A stretch of DNA of 64,000 nucleotides, taken from Mucilaginibacter agri. Its GTDB lineage: Bacteria; Bacteroidota; Bacteroidia; Sphingobacteriales; Sphingobacteriaceae. Made by a program: the position numbers and the translations under genes. The stretch's first letter is position 1. Each line of letters begins with the position of its first letter. Below the pieces are notes generated by a model that worked only from the letters and a program-made list of their open reading frames with translations, was not told where the DNA came from and did not search any database. Of the stretch, positions 44,484 to 53,067 are shown in pieces. The stretch is taken from the NCBI RefSeq assembly GCF_009928685.1, contig NZ_WWEO01000040.1, positions 248,001 to 312,000 on the forward strand, read 5' to 3'.

Positions 44484-44999
44484 CTATAACGAATAGGGCT
44501 TCCTTTCCTGTAACTTATTATCCGCAGCGTTCTCTAAATTCGCCTGAAATAAACATATCATAGCGGTTCCGCTTGCGAGGATCCTGACAATGCTTAAAAA
44601 ATTAAATAACATAGTTTTGTGGGGGATCAGATTAGCATATTGACTGATATCTGTAAACGCTGTCTTCATATCAATGCCCTTTACGATATAGACAGTGATG
44701 ATAAAAGATAATTCTTGTAGTAGTATGGCATATAATAGGCGTTTCCTGAAAATAAGCACACGACGCCTTGCAATAATATAGGCAATAATCGTTGTCACCA
44801 TTCCCAATGGGTTCCAAGGAAGATAATAGATCATAGGACTGATGACTAAATAGAAATCCTTCCAAAAGACCATACGCGCCGGCGAGTTACCAAGCATTTT
44901 AGGACCGTATACGACGCCTTCATAAAGGATCCCAAAAAATCCTAGCGCGATACCAAACAATGCGAAGGCTAAAAGTAATTTAAAGAGTTTGCTGTTCAT
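44484..44999 (-). CDS. Four-helix membrane protein of unknown function
   Basis: 171 residues. Membrane segments: LFKLLLAFALFGIALGFFG, MVTTIIAYIIARRRVLIF and a preceding YLVISPMIYYLPW, LLYAILLQELSFIITVYIV, MLFNFLSIVRILASGTAMI. No domain recognised with confidence. It follows the DUF5519 gene by 18 bp on the same strand and is probably co-transcribed from the divergent promoter region at 45477-45552 that holds a MarR-type box. Confidence 0.68.
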   Translation of the reverse strand: MNSKLFKLLLAFALFGIALGFFGILYEGVVYGPKMLGNSPARMVFWKDFYLVISPMIYYLPWNPLGMVTTIIAYIIARRRVLIFRKRLLYAILLQELSFIITVYIVKGIDMKTAFTDISQYANLIPHKTMLFNFLSIVRILASGTAMICLFQANLENAADNKLQERKPYSL

Positions 45000-45017
45000 T
45001 TTGTATGTGTTTTTAGG

Positions 45018-45476
45018 TTAAAAGGCCAATTCAAGTATGTTATGGTTATAGGGTAGTTCGAGTATTTCGATGTCAATCACTTTCAATAATTTATCATCCT
45101 GTTGAGCAGCTTTCTTGGCATGTACCAGATAAGCCAGCCGGATGAGATTTACTGCAGGTCGTACATCACTGTCTTTCTTTATTGCATACGTTATTGCTTT
45201 CCCCGGAACGAACGTGTGTTGTTTTGCCAGGTTCTGATTGATCAACTCTTTTACAAGTTTTTGATTAAAGAGGATGTCCAGGTCGCCATTCCAGTGAATG
45301 TGTGCGATTTCCTTGTTGTTTAAATCAAACTCCCGTCCGCCAAGCGCATGTGTCTTCGCACTTATATATGGCCATGCTGAGGTTGATACCTCGACCTGCT
45401 TAATCAAGTGCCTGATCTTGGGTCTGGAAATGAAGAAGTACAGCTGATAAAAGAAGACGGGGTTTGGTATGATCAT
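45018..45476 (-). CDS. DUF5519 (luciferase-domain) family protein
   Basis: 152 residues. The stretch HALGGREFDLNNKEIAHIHW, then GDLDILFNQKLVKELINQNL and PGKAITYAIKKDSDVRPAVN matches the so-called luciferase family (DUF5519), whose members carry GGREFxxGxxEIGHxHGDGxxDIPF. The family name comes from fungal and bacterial annotations; no light emission is implied. Divergent from the flavin monooxygenase gene across 76 bp with one operator box. Function unknown. Confidence 0.78.
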   Translation of the reverse strand: MIIPNPVFFYQLYFFISRPKIRHLIKQVEVSTSAWPYISAKTHALGGREFDLNNKEIAHIHWNGDLDILFNQKLVKELINQNLAKQHTFVPGKAITYAIKKDSDVRPAVNLIRLAYLVHAKKAAQQDDKLLKVIDIEILELPYNHNILELAF

Positions 45477-45517
45477 AGAATAATAATTACGATTTTCTAT
45501 AGTAAAACAAAATTACT

Positions 45518-45527
45518 ACCTTTTGGT
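45518..45527. promoter_or_regulatory. Single MarR-type operator box
   Basis: ACCTTTTGGT is the reverse complement of the ACCAAAAGGT boxes at 47214 and 47244. It lies in the gap between the divergent DUF5519 and monooxygenase genes, 26 bp before the latter. A possible degenerate partner about 30 bp to the left is too weak to claim. Confidence 0.55.
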
Positions 45528-45552
45528 TTAATTATTTGAAATTTAATTCCAT

Positions 45553-47118
45553 ATGGATGTAATTATTTTAGGTGCAGGACCAACTGGCTTGATGTTATCG
45601 AATCAACTTACCCGCTTTGGGATCGATCATATGATTATTGATGCGAAGTCAGGCCCGACGGACCAGTCAAGGGCTTTGGTGGTGCAAGCCCGCAGCTTGG
45701 AGATCTATGAGCAATTAGGAATTAGTGACAAAGTCATCGCAGGGGGGCAAAAGAACGATGGCATCAACTTCTATAAACATGGAAAGATCGCCACTTCTGT
45801 AACACTGATCCGAAGCGATGAAAAATCAACACCCTTTCCATTTCTCATGATGTATGAACAAAGTAAAAATGAACAGCTTCTTTACCAGCATTTGCAGGAT
45901 CAAGGCAGAACTGTAAAATGGAATTCCCGGGTAACGAAGATCAGCAAGTCGGGAACATCATACCAGCTAAGTATCACAGAGAACGGTATTGAGAGTTCTG
46001 TCGAGTGTAAATACCTGATCGGCTGTGACGGAGGGAAAAGCCTGGTGAGGGAATTTTCCGGCGTGGAATTTTCCGGCGGATCATACCTGAATGTATTCTT
46101 CGTAGCAGATACACATATCAAAGGTTTTTCTTCCGATAAGCTTTCCATCTTCCTGAAAAAGGATGGCTTGAATATGCTGTTTGCCATGAAAAGTACTGAC
46201 CATTTTCGCGCTTTAGGTATTCTTCCTAAACCATATTATCATCAGCCTGATCTGCCGTTCCAGGAAGTGCTCGACAAAATGAAAAGTGACATGGAAATGC
46301 CGCTGGAGTTTTATGATACCAACTGGCATTCTACTTACAGGTTGCACCATAAGAAAGTTACTGTATTCGGAAAGGATAATCTGTTTCTTGCCGGGGATGC
46401 CGCTCACGTTCATAGCCCCGCTGGCGGCCAGGGTATGAATACCGGTTTACAAGATGCTTATAATCTTGGATGGAAACTGGCCTTAGTTCAGCAGGGTATC
46501 GCGGGTCGAAAACTACTCGAAACTTACGACGAGGAACGAAATCCAGTCGCAGAAGATCTGCTTCACACCACGGATCGGATATTTTCGGCAATGTCTACCG
46601 AAGGTTCCTGGTATACTTTTTTTAGGATGTATTTTATACCGGTTTTTATCGGTTTTATCACCAGTTTCAGGGTTGTAAGAAGAAGTGCTTTCAAACTGCT
46701 CTCGCAAATCGGTGTCAATTACAAATCGTCGTCACTTTCAAAAGGTAAAGCGGGTAAAATTAAGGGGGGACTTAGACTCCCTTACTTTCACATAGATATG
46801 GACGGTAGAAACCGATCGATTTATCAGGTCATTAAGGAGTATAGTAAAACCCCGTTCACCATATTGGTATATCAATTAGATATTATTCCTCTTCAATCAC
46901 TAAATAAAACCCTTTACACAGTGATTGAGATTCCGTACAGTATTGATAATGACAAAGGCCTGAAACGTAGTGGATTCTCAGGGGCTTTCATGCTGTTAGT
47001 TCGGCCCGACAATTATATCGGGTATATAGATGGTAAGGTAAACATTGAAGCTTTTAACTTTTATATGGAAACCGCCTATTATTTGAAAAATCCATCACAG
47101 GTTTTGATAACAACTTAA
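45553..47118 (+). CDS. FAD-dependent aromatic hydroxylase-like monooxygenase
   Basis: 521 residues. N-terminal FAD motif VIILGAGPTGLMLSNQLTRF, DG-type strand YLIGCDGGKSLVRE near residue 155, and the second FAD motif GDAAHVHSPAGGQGMNTG near 281. The C-terminal third is a thioredoxin-like fold without CxxC, as in PheA/TfdB-type phenol hydroxylases. It adds oxygen to aromatic or polyketide-like compounds with NAD(P)H. Bacteroidota homologues are often under MarR or TetR control and confer turnover of antibiotics such as rifamycin or tetracycline; the substrate here is not known. Confidence 0.9.
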   Translation: MDVIILGAGPTGLMLSNQLTRFGIDHMIIDAKSGPTDQSRALVVQARSLEIYEQLGISDKVIAGGQKNDGINFYKHGKIATSVTLIRSDEKSTPFPFLMMYEQSKNEQLLYQHLQDQGRTVKWNSRVTKISKSGTSYQLSITENGIESSVECKYLIGCDGGKSLVREFSGVEFSGGSYLNVFFVADTHIKGFSSDKLSIFLKKDGLNMLFAMKSTDHFRALGILPKPYYHQPDLPFQEVLDKMKSDMEMPLEFYDTNWHSTYRLHHKKVTVFGKDNLFLAGDAAHVHSPAGGQGMNTGLQDAYNLGWKLALVQQGIAGRKLLETYDEERNPVAEDLLHTTDRIFSAMSTEGSWYTFFRMYFIPVFIGFITSFRVVRRSAFKLLSQIGVNYKSSSLSKGKAGKIKGGLRLPYFHIDMDGRNRSIYQVIKEYSKTPFTILVYQLDIIPLQSLNKTLYTVIEIPYSIDNDKGLKRSGFSGAFMLLVRPDNYIGYIDGKVNIEAFNFYMETAYYLKNPSQVLITT

Positions 47119-47213
47119 TTGTAGTCACGAATCAGTCGAACCTAGAGGTTTATGGCATAATGTCATCCGGAAGCAACAACAACGAATAATTCTAAATAAA
47201 TATTGTTATTATA

Positions 47214-47253
47214 ACCAAAAGGTATAATTTTATATAAAATATTACCAAAAGGT
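47214..47253. promoter_or_regulatory. Paired MarR-type operator before the DoxX gene
   Basis: Two identical boxes ACCAAAAGGT at 47214-47223 and 47244-47253; centres are 30 bp apart, the same spacing as at 39661-39704, and the spacer is again of the TATAATnTTnTATAAAAT type. They stand 60 bp before the DoxX-like start. Confidence 0.7.
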
Positions 47254-47312
47254 AATAATTAAAATTTCTCATCAGCATCCATTAGAATTCACCTGTTATA
47301 ATTATTTGTCAA

Positions 47313-47714
47313 ATGAAAGAAAATCAAAACGTCAAATACTGGCTGGTTAAAGGATTCATCAGCCTATTCATCCTTTTTAGTGCGTATATGACTCATGTAA
47401 ATGCGCATGATCACCTGATGCTAGGTTTCCCCAATTATTTCAGAGTCGAGTTGATAACTGCAAAAGTCATAGGGGCGATTGTGTTGTTAATACCTGGCAT
47501 TCCTTTAAGAGTAAAGGAGTGGGTATATGCAGGCTTTATTATTTCGATGGTATCAGGCCTGATAGCGCATATCTCTACACATGACCCGATTGGGAAAATA
47601 GTGTTTGTGCTGGTTGATCTCTTGCTGATACTGCTTTCGATCAGATATGTTTCCAAAAAAGATTATAACAACAATCGTCAATATCACAAGAGTACGCTTA
47701 CGGAAAGTCTTTAA
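47313..47714 (+). CDS. DoxX-like membrane protein
   Basis: 133 residues with four helices. ISLFILFSAYMTHVNAH, LMLGFPNYFRVELITAKVIGA and RVKEWVYAGFIISMVSGLIA fit the DoxX-like family (PF13564), small inner-membrane proteins seen with oxidoreductases. It is preceded by the paired operator and the monooxygenase gene. The role may be in redox balance or in handling the substrate of the monooxygenase; no direct evidence. Confidence 0.82.
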   Translation: MKENQNVKYWLVKGFISLFILFSAYMTHVNAHDHLMLGFPNYFRVELITAKVIGAIVLLIPGIPLRVKEWVYAGFIISMVSGLIAHISTHDPIGKIVFVLVDLLLILLSIRYVSKKDYNNNRQYHKSTLTESL

Positions 47715-47853
47715 CGGCAGCAGGCCATATACTGAAGATAATATCAGCGTTAGCAAGAATCGGACATCATTTTCTATGTGAACTTTTGTGCCATAGATTA
47801 AATATGGGAAAATTATCAACTACGTCATTCCAATTTCAATCATAGCGAAGCGA

Positions 47854-48402
47854 ATGCGAAAAATCAGAAAATGTGAGGAGAGTGACTTGATTACCATTTG
47901 CAAAATCATCAATGATGGCGCAACTGCCTATCAAGGAAAAATACCGGAAGTATTCACTAATAAAGTGTATATGGATATGAAGCATCTTAAGTCCGATATC
48001 CAAGCAGGGGTGACATTCTGGGCTTTGGAGGATGACGACGGAATCAAGGGCGTTATGGGTCTTCAAAACATATTGGATGTGATGCTTATTCGTCACGCCT
48101 ATGTCCGGACAGATAGCCAGGGAGAAGGCATCGGCAGTGCGTTGCTTACATACCTTCTTGCCTTGATATCAGGCCGTATTTTAGTAGGAACCTGGGCTGC
48201 TGCTCATTGAGCGATAGCATTTTACAGACGTCACGGATTCATTTTAACACCGCAAGCGGAAAAGGATGCTTTACTGGAGAAATATTGGGAAGTGTCAGAA
48301 AGCCAAAAAGAAAGTTCGGTAGCCGAAGGTCTTTATCTCCCACGGAAAAAACAAAAAAATCGTGGAACAATTGAAGGAGATATTAACATTTGGACAGTTT
48401 GA
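47854..48402 (+). pseudogene. GNAT N-acetyltransferase with internal stop
   Basis: The frame encodes MRKIRKCEESDLITICKIIN and the acetyl-CoA loop RTDSQGEGIGSALL, then a TGA at 48208-48210 directly before AIAFYRRHGFILTP in the same frame, where relatives have Trp (AHWAIAFYRRHGF-like). The frame then runs on to a stop at 48400-48402. Change of that TGA to TGG would restore a protein of about 182 residues. The C-terminal 41 bp overlap the next gene. Probably a recent inactivation. Confidence 0.82.
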
Positions 48403-48745
48403 CCTAACGATATCAGTCGAAAAAGAATCTACTGCTATTTCAGTTCCTGATAAAGTGTTTTCTGATATGCGAGGTTGTAATGCCGCTGTAATACATGTTG
48501 AAGGAGAAAGAGAGTTGTTAGATCAACAAGGAACGACACATTACATTATAAACGAAAATGTGTTGATCGAAATAGGTGCTGCTATTGCTTTATATGGAAA
48601 AAAATTTATTCTCCTATGTGAACAATCAGTTAAATTACCTTCTAATCTACAAGGGTTGTATCGTTGTAATTATGAAGGTAAAGAATTAAGCTATGATGCG
48701 ACGATGAAACTTTTGAAAGCTTTTAACGAATTTAGAAATTCATAA
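48362..48745 (+). CDS. TIR-like / nucleotide-binding domain protein, probably N-terminally truncated
   Basis: 127 residues from a GTG at 48362. The segment SDMRGCNAAVIHVEGERELL, then ENVLIEIGAAIALYGKKFIL and KLPSNLQGLYRCNYEGKELS resembles the C-terminal part of predicted TIR-like (CAP12-type) nucleotide-binding domains of larger proteins, which have NVIFELG and L-x-S-x-L-x-G-x-x. The first part of such a domain is missing, and the upstream DNA is the end of the GNAT pseudogene. The gene is much more AT-rich than its surroundings. Assignment from recalled motifs only; a role in defence is possible but unproven. Confidence 0.5.
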   Translation: MEQLKEILTFGQFDLTISVEKESTAISVPDKVFSDMRGCNAAVIHVEGERELLDQQGTTHYIINENVLIEIGAAIALYGKKFILLCEQSVKLPSNLQGLYRCNYEGKELSYDATMKLLKAFNEFRNS

Positions 48746-48760
48746 ATAATTTCATGAAAA

Positions 48761-48792
48761 AACAAAGCCCCTCATAATAAAGGGGCTTTGTT
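48761..48792. terminator. Bidirectional terminator
   Basis: AACAAAGCCCC (48761-48771) pairs perfectly with GGGGCTTTGTT (48782-48792) over 11 bp. A-rich on the left and T-rich on the right, it serves both the TIR-like gene and the convergent gene that stops at 48794. Confidence 0.85.
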
Positions 48793-48793
48793 A

Positions 48794-49069
48794 TTACATC
48801 TTATTACCATTCAACCTCCTTATTCCTCTATCATATCCTATCTGATTCATCACTGACTTATACAAAAGCATATCCTTCTTAAACTTCACTTCTTTATCCT
48901 TTCGTTCCTCTTGTCTTCCTTCATGCTTAATGATTATTGAACCAGCAATAGTTTGAATTTTTAACCACAAATATTCTGTTAAAAATGGCTGTTCTTCCAT
49001 CTCCAGAATTTCATTTGCATAAGTAATGACTGTCTCATTCGATTCATTTTTTCCAATGTAGTATTTCAT
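48794..49069 (-). CDS. Small hypothetical protein, AT-rich
   Basis: 91 residues from the ATG at 49069 (MKYYIGKNESNETVITYANE); the open frame to 49102 adds residues without a better leader. No signal peptide or membrane helix; charged, Glu/Lys-rich with a run KHEGRQEERKDKEVKFKK. Not recognised. Base composition is as AT-rich as that of the convergent TIR-like gene, so the two probably arrived together. Confidence 0.55.
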   Translation of the reverse strand: MKYYIGKNESNETVITYANEILEMEEQPFLTEYLWLKIQTIAGSIIIKHEGRQEERKDKEVKFKKDMLLYKSVMNQIGYDRGIRRLNGNKM

Positions 49070-49174
49070 AATTTGTATTTGAGTTATGTTGCTCAAGTAC
49101 AATGATTTATGAAGGAATGTTTCAGAAAAAATAAAAGATTTTGAGTATATTTGTAATGCTTAAATTGCAAATTA

Positions 49175-49345
49175 TCAGCGTTTAATCCTTGTCCAAATAA
49201 GCGGATCATTACCAAATATCTCATGTAAACCATCACCGGCTAGCGCCATGGCGTTGATCCCGCTCTGGCTTTTCTTTTTCTTCCATTGGCTATCATCAGG
49301 CGTCGGCGCAATATTGATATCGCCGCTATTGTCCAATTTTCGGGG
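49175..49345 (-). pseudogene. 3' remnant of an unknown gene
   Basis: The reverse strand reads KLDNSGDINIAPTPDDSQWK, then SQSGINAMALAGDGLHEIFG and NDPLIWTRIKR before a TGA at 49175-49177. The composition is that of a real protein end, but no start and no upstream part exist, because DNA of another kind begins at about 49350. I do not recognise the family. Confidence 0.45.
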
Positions 49346-49362
49346 TAAGCAGTTGGCCTCGG

Positions 49363-49520
49363 GTGGTATATCTCACCGATAAAGGGGCGCTATACCAAAG
49401 GCAAATCACCCGCAAAGTAAAAGAGGCGGTGAGCGATACCGCAGCCGAGGTGACCGATAAAAAATCATCTTCCCTAAAAAAGCGGCGAAAGTAGCAACGG
49501 ACGCAGTGATCAAAGATTAA
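49363..49520 (+). pseudogene. Remnant of a YtxH-like / stress-protein gene
   Basis: VYLTDKGALYQRQITRKVKE and AVSDTAAEVTDK in one frame continue as FPKKAAKVATDAVIKD and a stop (49518-49520) in another, with the shift near the A run at 49460. The alternating Lys/Ala/Asp/Thr helix is typical of small YtxH-like envelope or stress proteins. No start codon remains. Confidence 0.45.
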
Positions 49521-49524
49521 TCGT

Positions 49525-50056
49525 ATGAAAAGAGGCCAAGCATTGATTGGCATTGCGGCAGCTGCAGGCATTGCCGGGGTCATGTAAGCCCTTTGGCCGA
49601 AAAGAACATTCCCGGCAGCGCTATAGTAGACGCGTTCGATAAAGAGAGATTTTTGCGTAAATGGAATAAAATTGCCCGCCTGCCTAACTTGATTGAAAGG
49701 ATCTGCGCGATCTAAGCGAAGAATATTCGCTGAACGAGGGCGGAACGATTCAAGTCGTTACCCGCCTTCAATCCTGTCGGAAATAAAGCGGTAGAGGCTA
49801 CGGGCACCATTAATTTGAAGGCGCTCAAACACGCGGCCAGTCGGAGGTAGCTTATTTCCTGCCGATCTACCTCAATTATAATATTTTGGATATCGACGAC
49901 GATTATCAATATGCTTTGGTTTCTGGCAGGGCATGGGGTTACCTGTGGTTATTGTCGCGCGAAAGCAGCATGCCCGAGCAAATGAGACAACGGTTTTTAC
50001 AAAAGGCTATTGGCCTGGATTTTGAGATCAGTAAACTGGAATGGATGGATTATTAA
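49525..50056 (+). pseudogene. Decayed lipocalin (Blc-like) gene
   Basis: The start MKRGQALIGIAAAAGIAGVM looks like a signal sequence but hits a TAA. Further on, IVDAFDKERFLRKWNKIARL is the lipocalin G/KWxxIARxP motif in altered form, AFNPVGNKAVEATGTINLKA is the middle, and YALVSGRAWGYLWLLSRES with SMPEQMRQRFLQKAIGLDFE is the conserved end, in changing frames. At least two frameshifts and two stops separate these pieces. Lipocalins of this type are outer-membrane lipoproteins that bind lipids. Confidence 0.72.
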
Positions 50057-50067
50057 TTTAAATCATT

Positions 50068-50691
50068 ATGAAAACAGCGCTGCAACAATTGCCGCAGCAG
50101 CACATCGGGCGGCAAACTGATTTTACCCACGAAAAAAAATTCGATACGCTGGATGCCGTGCATAAAGCCTTCCACGCAGCTGCCGGGCGAATGCTGTCGG
50201 TGAACAACTGGCAGGATTACGGCGGCGCCGGTTCGGCAAAGTTTACGCTATGCAATAACCAGGGTCAGGAATTAACAGTGATGGCCGAAGAAGGCTTTTT
50301 TATCAGTATCAACCTGCCTGGCCCGGGGCCGGATGCCGGCGGCGGTGTCGAGTGGGTGCAGGTTGAAAAGCTGGCTTCCGAAGGCGGTCCACATACGGCC
50401 GAGGAATATATATTGATGACGTTACGGCCGGTAGCCGATCCGCGCGAGGCGGCTGGGGAAATCGCGCATTTTTACACGGACCAATCGACAAATACCTTTA
50501 TTGTACGCCGAGATGGCCTGGTGTTAAGTGCAGGGGCTCACGGCCGGAACGAAACTCCGAATAATGAAGCGGTCGACCTGCATGACAAAGTCCGCAATAC
50601 GGCCATCGCACTGATGGCCCGGGTGGGATTGTCCGGCGGACAGTGGCAGAAACTGGTGAACGGTTTGATCGAGTACGAGGAAACAGCATAG
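50068..50691 (+). CDS. Hypothetical protein of the stress cluster
   Basis: 207 residues. No signal peptide or membrane helix. The first half is alpha/beta (DAVHKAFHAAAGRMLSVNNW) with a Gly/Pro-rich hinge at PGPGPDAGGGVEWVQVEKL; the end is helical. It is intact while the preceding genes are decayed. I do not recognise a domain. It begins 11 bp after the lipocalin pseudogene and was probably part of the same transcript. Confidence 0.62.
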   Translation: MKTALQQLPQQHIGRQTDFTHEKKFDTLDAVHKAFHAAAGRMLSVNNWQDYGGAGSAKFTLCNNQGQELTVMAEEGFFISINLPGPGPDAGGGVEWVQVEKLASEGGPHTAEEYILMTLRPVADPREAAGEIAHFYTDQSTNTFIVRRDGLVLSAGAHGRNETPNNEAVDLHDKVRNTAIALMARVGLSGGQWQKLVNGLIEYEETA

Positions 50692-51073
50692 CTTTTTAGA
50701 ATTGATTTTAATTTTAGCTTTATACAATCAAAGATAATTGCCCCCTGCATATCGACCTGATGGAAGCGGTCGATACCTTTAAAGATTAAAACAGTTTGCT
50801 GCAACCTGGACGACAGAACTATAACTGTAAATTAATCGCGCGGGAAATATTTCAGCTTAAGTTTTGGAGGAAAAGATAGTAATAAGGTTGAACTATTCAG
50901 GTCACTGCTGTTCGCTGCACTGATTTGCTTGCTACTATGGGCTTTTATGGATAACCGATCCTGTCCAGCGCTTGCCCTGCAAGGCATAAACAATTGCTGC
51001 TAACCGGGACGTTGCTGTGGATTACGCTGGTGCTGTCTGGTAGAAACAGAGATGATGACTGGGCTGGTGAATT
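50692..51073. other. Gene-free stretch with possible remnant
   Basis: About 380 bp. In one forward frame KVELFRSLLFAALICLLLWA followed by FMDNRSC (about 50885-50968) looks like the start of a small membrane protein, but it has no start codon and breaks off. Otherwise nothing recognised. Confidence 0.3.
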
Positions 51074-51883
51074 CTAATGCTTTGTCCACCACTTTAAAGG
51101 AAATTCAATCTCGTCTACCGAGTCCACCACAAGGTGTGGCCGGTAGCCATATTTGGTCAGTTGTTCCTTGTCTGTGATCCCGGAAAGTACGAGTATCGTT
51201 TTAAACCCCATATAAATACCGCCGATAATGTCGGTCTCCATCGTATCGCCGATCACGGTGACATCTTCAGGCTTCAAACCCATATATGCCGCCGCCGAAC
51301 GCATCATGACAGGACTCGGCTTGCCGATCACAAAAGGTTCGCGCCCGCTTGCTTCTTCGATCATGGCCGCCGTAGCTGCAATACCCAGGTTATTCCAACC
51401 TTCCCGGCGCGGCGACGGGTCACGGTTCGTGGTGATAAAGCGGGCGCCTGCCAGTATCATGTCAACCGCTTTGTGGACTTTATCTAAACTGAATTTCTGC
51501 CCTTCACCAAGAATAACCAAATCTGGCTTTTTATCTACCATGCGGATGCCTGCCTTTTTCAGGCTTTTCAATAAACCGCCTTCACCTAAAACGTGCACGC
51601 TGCAATCCGGGTAATGTTCCCTCAGGAAGGTAGCTGTTGCCATTGCGCTGGTATAAATATGTTTTTCAGTCACTCTGATACCCAACTCAGCCAGTTTTTC
51701 TACTGCATCAGCGCGGCTTTTGGAGCTGTTATTAGACAGAAAGGTAAAGGGTATTCTCTCCTTCAGCAAGCGTTTGACAAATACATCTGCCCCCTTTATT
51801 AGTTCTTCGCCGGCGTAGATCACGCCATCCATATCAATCATTAATCCATGCTTCATAACAGCCTTTTTTTCTGCTTCTTTCAA
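51074..51883 (-). CDS. HAD-IIA (NagD-like) phosphatase
   Basis: 269 residues. HAD motif I MIDMDGVIYAGEELIKGA, motif II FLSNNSSKSR, motif III GKPSP, motif IV VIGDTMETDIIGG; the C2 cap lies between II and III. NagD-like enzymes remove phosphate from nucleoside monophosphates, sugar phosphates or related compounds. Start may be at residue 10 (MKHGLMIDMDG), closer to the family. It is followed upstream on the same strand by nothing within 36 bp except the 97-residue gene, which transcribes in the same direction and ends at 51920; the order suggests a two-gene unit. Confidence 0.9.
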   Translation of the reverse strand: MKEAEKKAVMKHGLMIDMDGVIYAGEELIKGADVFVKRLLKERIPFTFLSNNSSKSRADAVEKLAELGIRVTEKHIYTSAMATATFLREHYPDCSVHVLGEGGLLKSLKKAGIRMVDKKPDLVILGEGQKFSLDKVHKAVDMILAGARFITTNRDPSPRREGWNNLGIAATAAMIEEASGREPFVIGKPSPVMMRSAAAYMGLKPEDVTVIGDTMETDIIGGIYMGFKTILVLSGITDKEQLTKYGYRPHLVVDSVDEIEFPLKWWTKH

Positions 51884-51919
51884 TAGACATCGATGATTTT
51901 AAGACATCGATGATTTTAC

Positions 51920-52213
51920 TTATGTGGCCTGCTGTTCAAGAAAACCGATCAGGTTTTCTTCCAGCAACTCCGCGTTATAATTGCTTTCTGCTGCCAACAG
52001 TGTAACGGTCAGTTCCACATCGGTTACAGCGATATTCAGCGCAGGGCCGTCGATCACTTCGGGGAAGGATACATTGATCTCGTTGAATACATGTGCGTAT
52101 TCAATAGCGAGGTTTGAATCAAGCTCGCTGTTGATATAATCCGCGAACCCGGTTTTTAAGAAGTCAAACAGCTTTTCTGGACTGAGGGGCCGGGCATTTT
52201 TAATTGTTGCCAT
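51920..52213 (-). CDS. Small hypothetical protein
   Basis: 97 residues, acidic, no signal peptide. ATIKNARPLSPEKLFDFLKT and NAELLEENLIGFLEQQ are amphipathic. No family recognised. A 17-bp direct repeat (catcgatgattttaagaca / catcgatgattttact region, 51888-51916) lies in the 36-bp gap to the HAD gene. Divergent from exonuclease III. Confidence 0.6.
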   Translation of the reverse strand: MATIKNARPLSPEKLFDFLKTGFADYINSELDSNLAIEYAHVFNEINVSFPEVIDGPALNIAVTDVELTVTLLAAESNYNAELLEENLIGFLEQQAT

Positions 52214-52288
52214 AGGTATAAATAAGCACCGGAGGCGAATTAAGTTTTAACTCCGGCAACTATATTATGTGCGAAATGTTATAAGCTT

Positions 52289-53065
52289 GTGAAAATAGCT
52301 ACGTACAACATTAACGGTATTAATGGACGGCTGCCCAATTTGCTGCGCTGGCTGGCGGAGGCCAAGCCAGATATCGTTTGTTTGCAAGAATTAAAATGCG
52401 AAGATAACAGATTTCCGGAGCGGCCGTTACTGGAAGCCGGTTACCACGCCATCTGGCAGGGACAAAAAAGCTGGAATGGTGTAGCGATATTGTCCCGTTA
52501 CGGCGAGATTCAGGAAACCCGGCGCGGCTTGGACGGCGACCCGGATGATACGCACAGCCGTTATATTGAAGCCTTCGTCAACGGCGTAGTGATCGGCTGT
52601 TTATACCTGCCTAACGGTAATCCCTTTCCCGGCCCTAAATTCGATTATAAGTTAAAATGGATCAGGCGGCTGAAGGCGCATGGTAAAAAATTGCGTGGAT
52701 TTGGCCTGCCGGTAGCGCTGATCGGCGACTATAATATTATGCCGACCGATCTGGATACTTACAAACCCGAGAAATACGCGGAAAATGCTTTGTTCCGGCC
52801 CGAGGTCCGCCAGCTTTGGCGAGAGTTACTCAAAACAGGCTGGACGGATGCCATCCGTACCTTGTATCCTGATGAACGTGTTTATAGCTTCTGGGATTAT
52901 CTCCGGAATGCTTATGGCCGCAATGCCGGTTTACGTCTGGACCACTTTCTTCTTGACCCGGTGATGGCGCAACGCTTACAATCGGCAGGGGTGGATAAAG
53001 CCGTGCGCGGCTGGGAGCATTCTAGTGATCATGCACCCGTATGGATTCAGCTAAAGAAGATTTGA
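52289..53065 (+). CDS. xth: Exodeoxyribonuclease III
   Basis: 258 residues, full length. Catalytic motifs of the EEP/ExoIII family: NINGI at the start, CLQELKCED, NPFPGPKFDYKL, GDYNIMPTDLD, RLDHFLLD and WEHSSDHAPVWI with the catalytic Asp-His. It cleaves at abasic sites and removes 3' blocks with Mg2+ in the cytoplasm. It heads a forward unit with DUF4385 and DUF2256 genes and is close to DNA ligase D, consistent with a repair cluster. Confidence 0.94.
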   Translation: MKIATYNINGINGRLPNLLRWLAEAKPDIVCLQELKCEDNRFPERPLLEAGYHAIWQGQKSWNGVAILSRYGEIQETRRGLDGDPDDTHSRYIEAFVNGVVIGCLYLPNGNPFPGPKFDYKLKWIRRLKAHGKKLRGFGLPVALIGDYNIMPTDLDTYKPEKYAENALFRPEVRQLWRELLKTGWTDAIRTLYPDERVYSFWDYLRNAYGRNAGLRLDHFLLDPVMAQRLQSAGVDKAVRGWEHSSDHAPVWIQLKKI

Positions 53066-53067
53066 TC

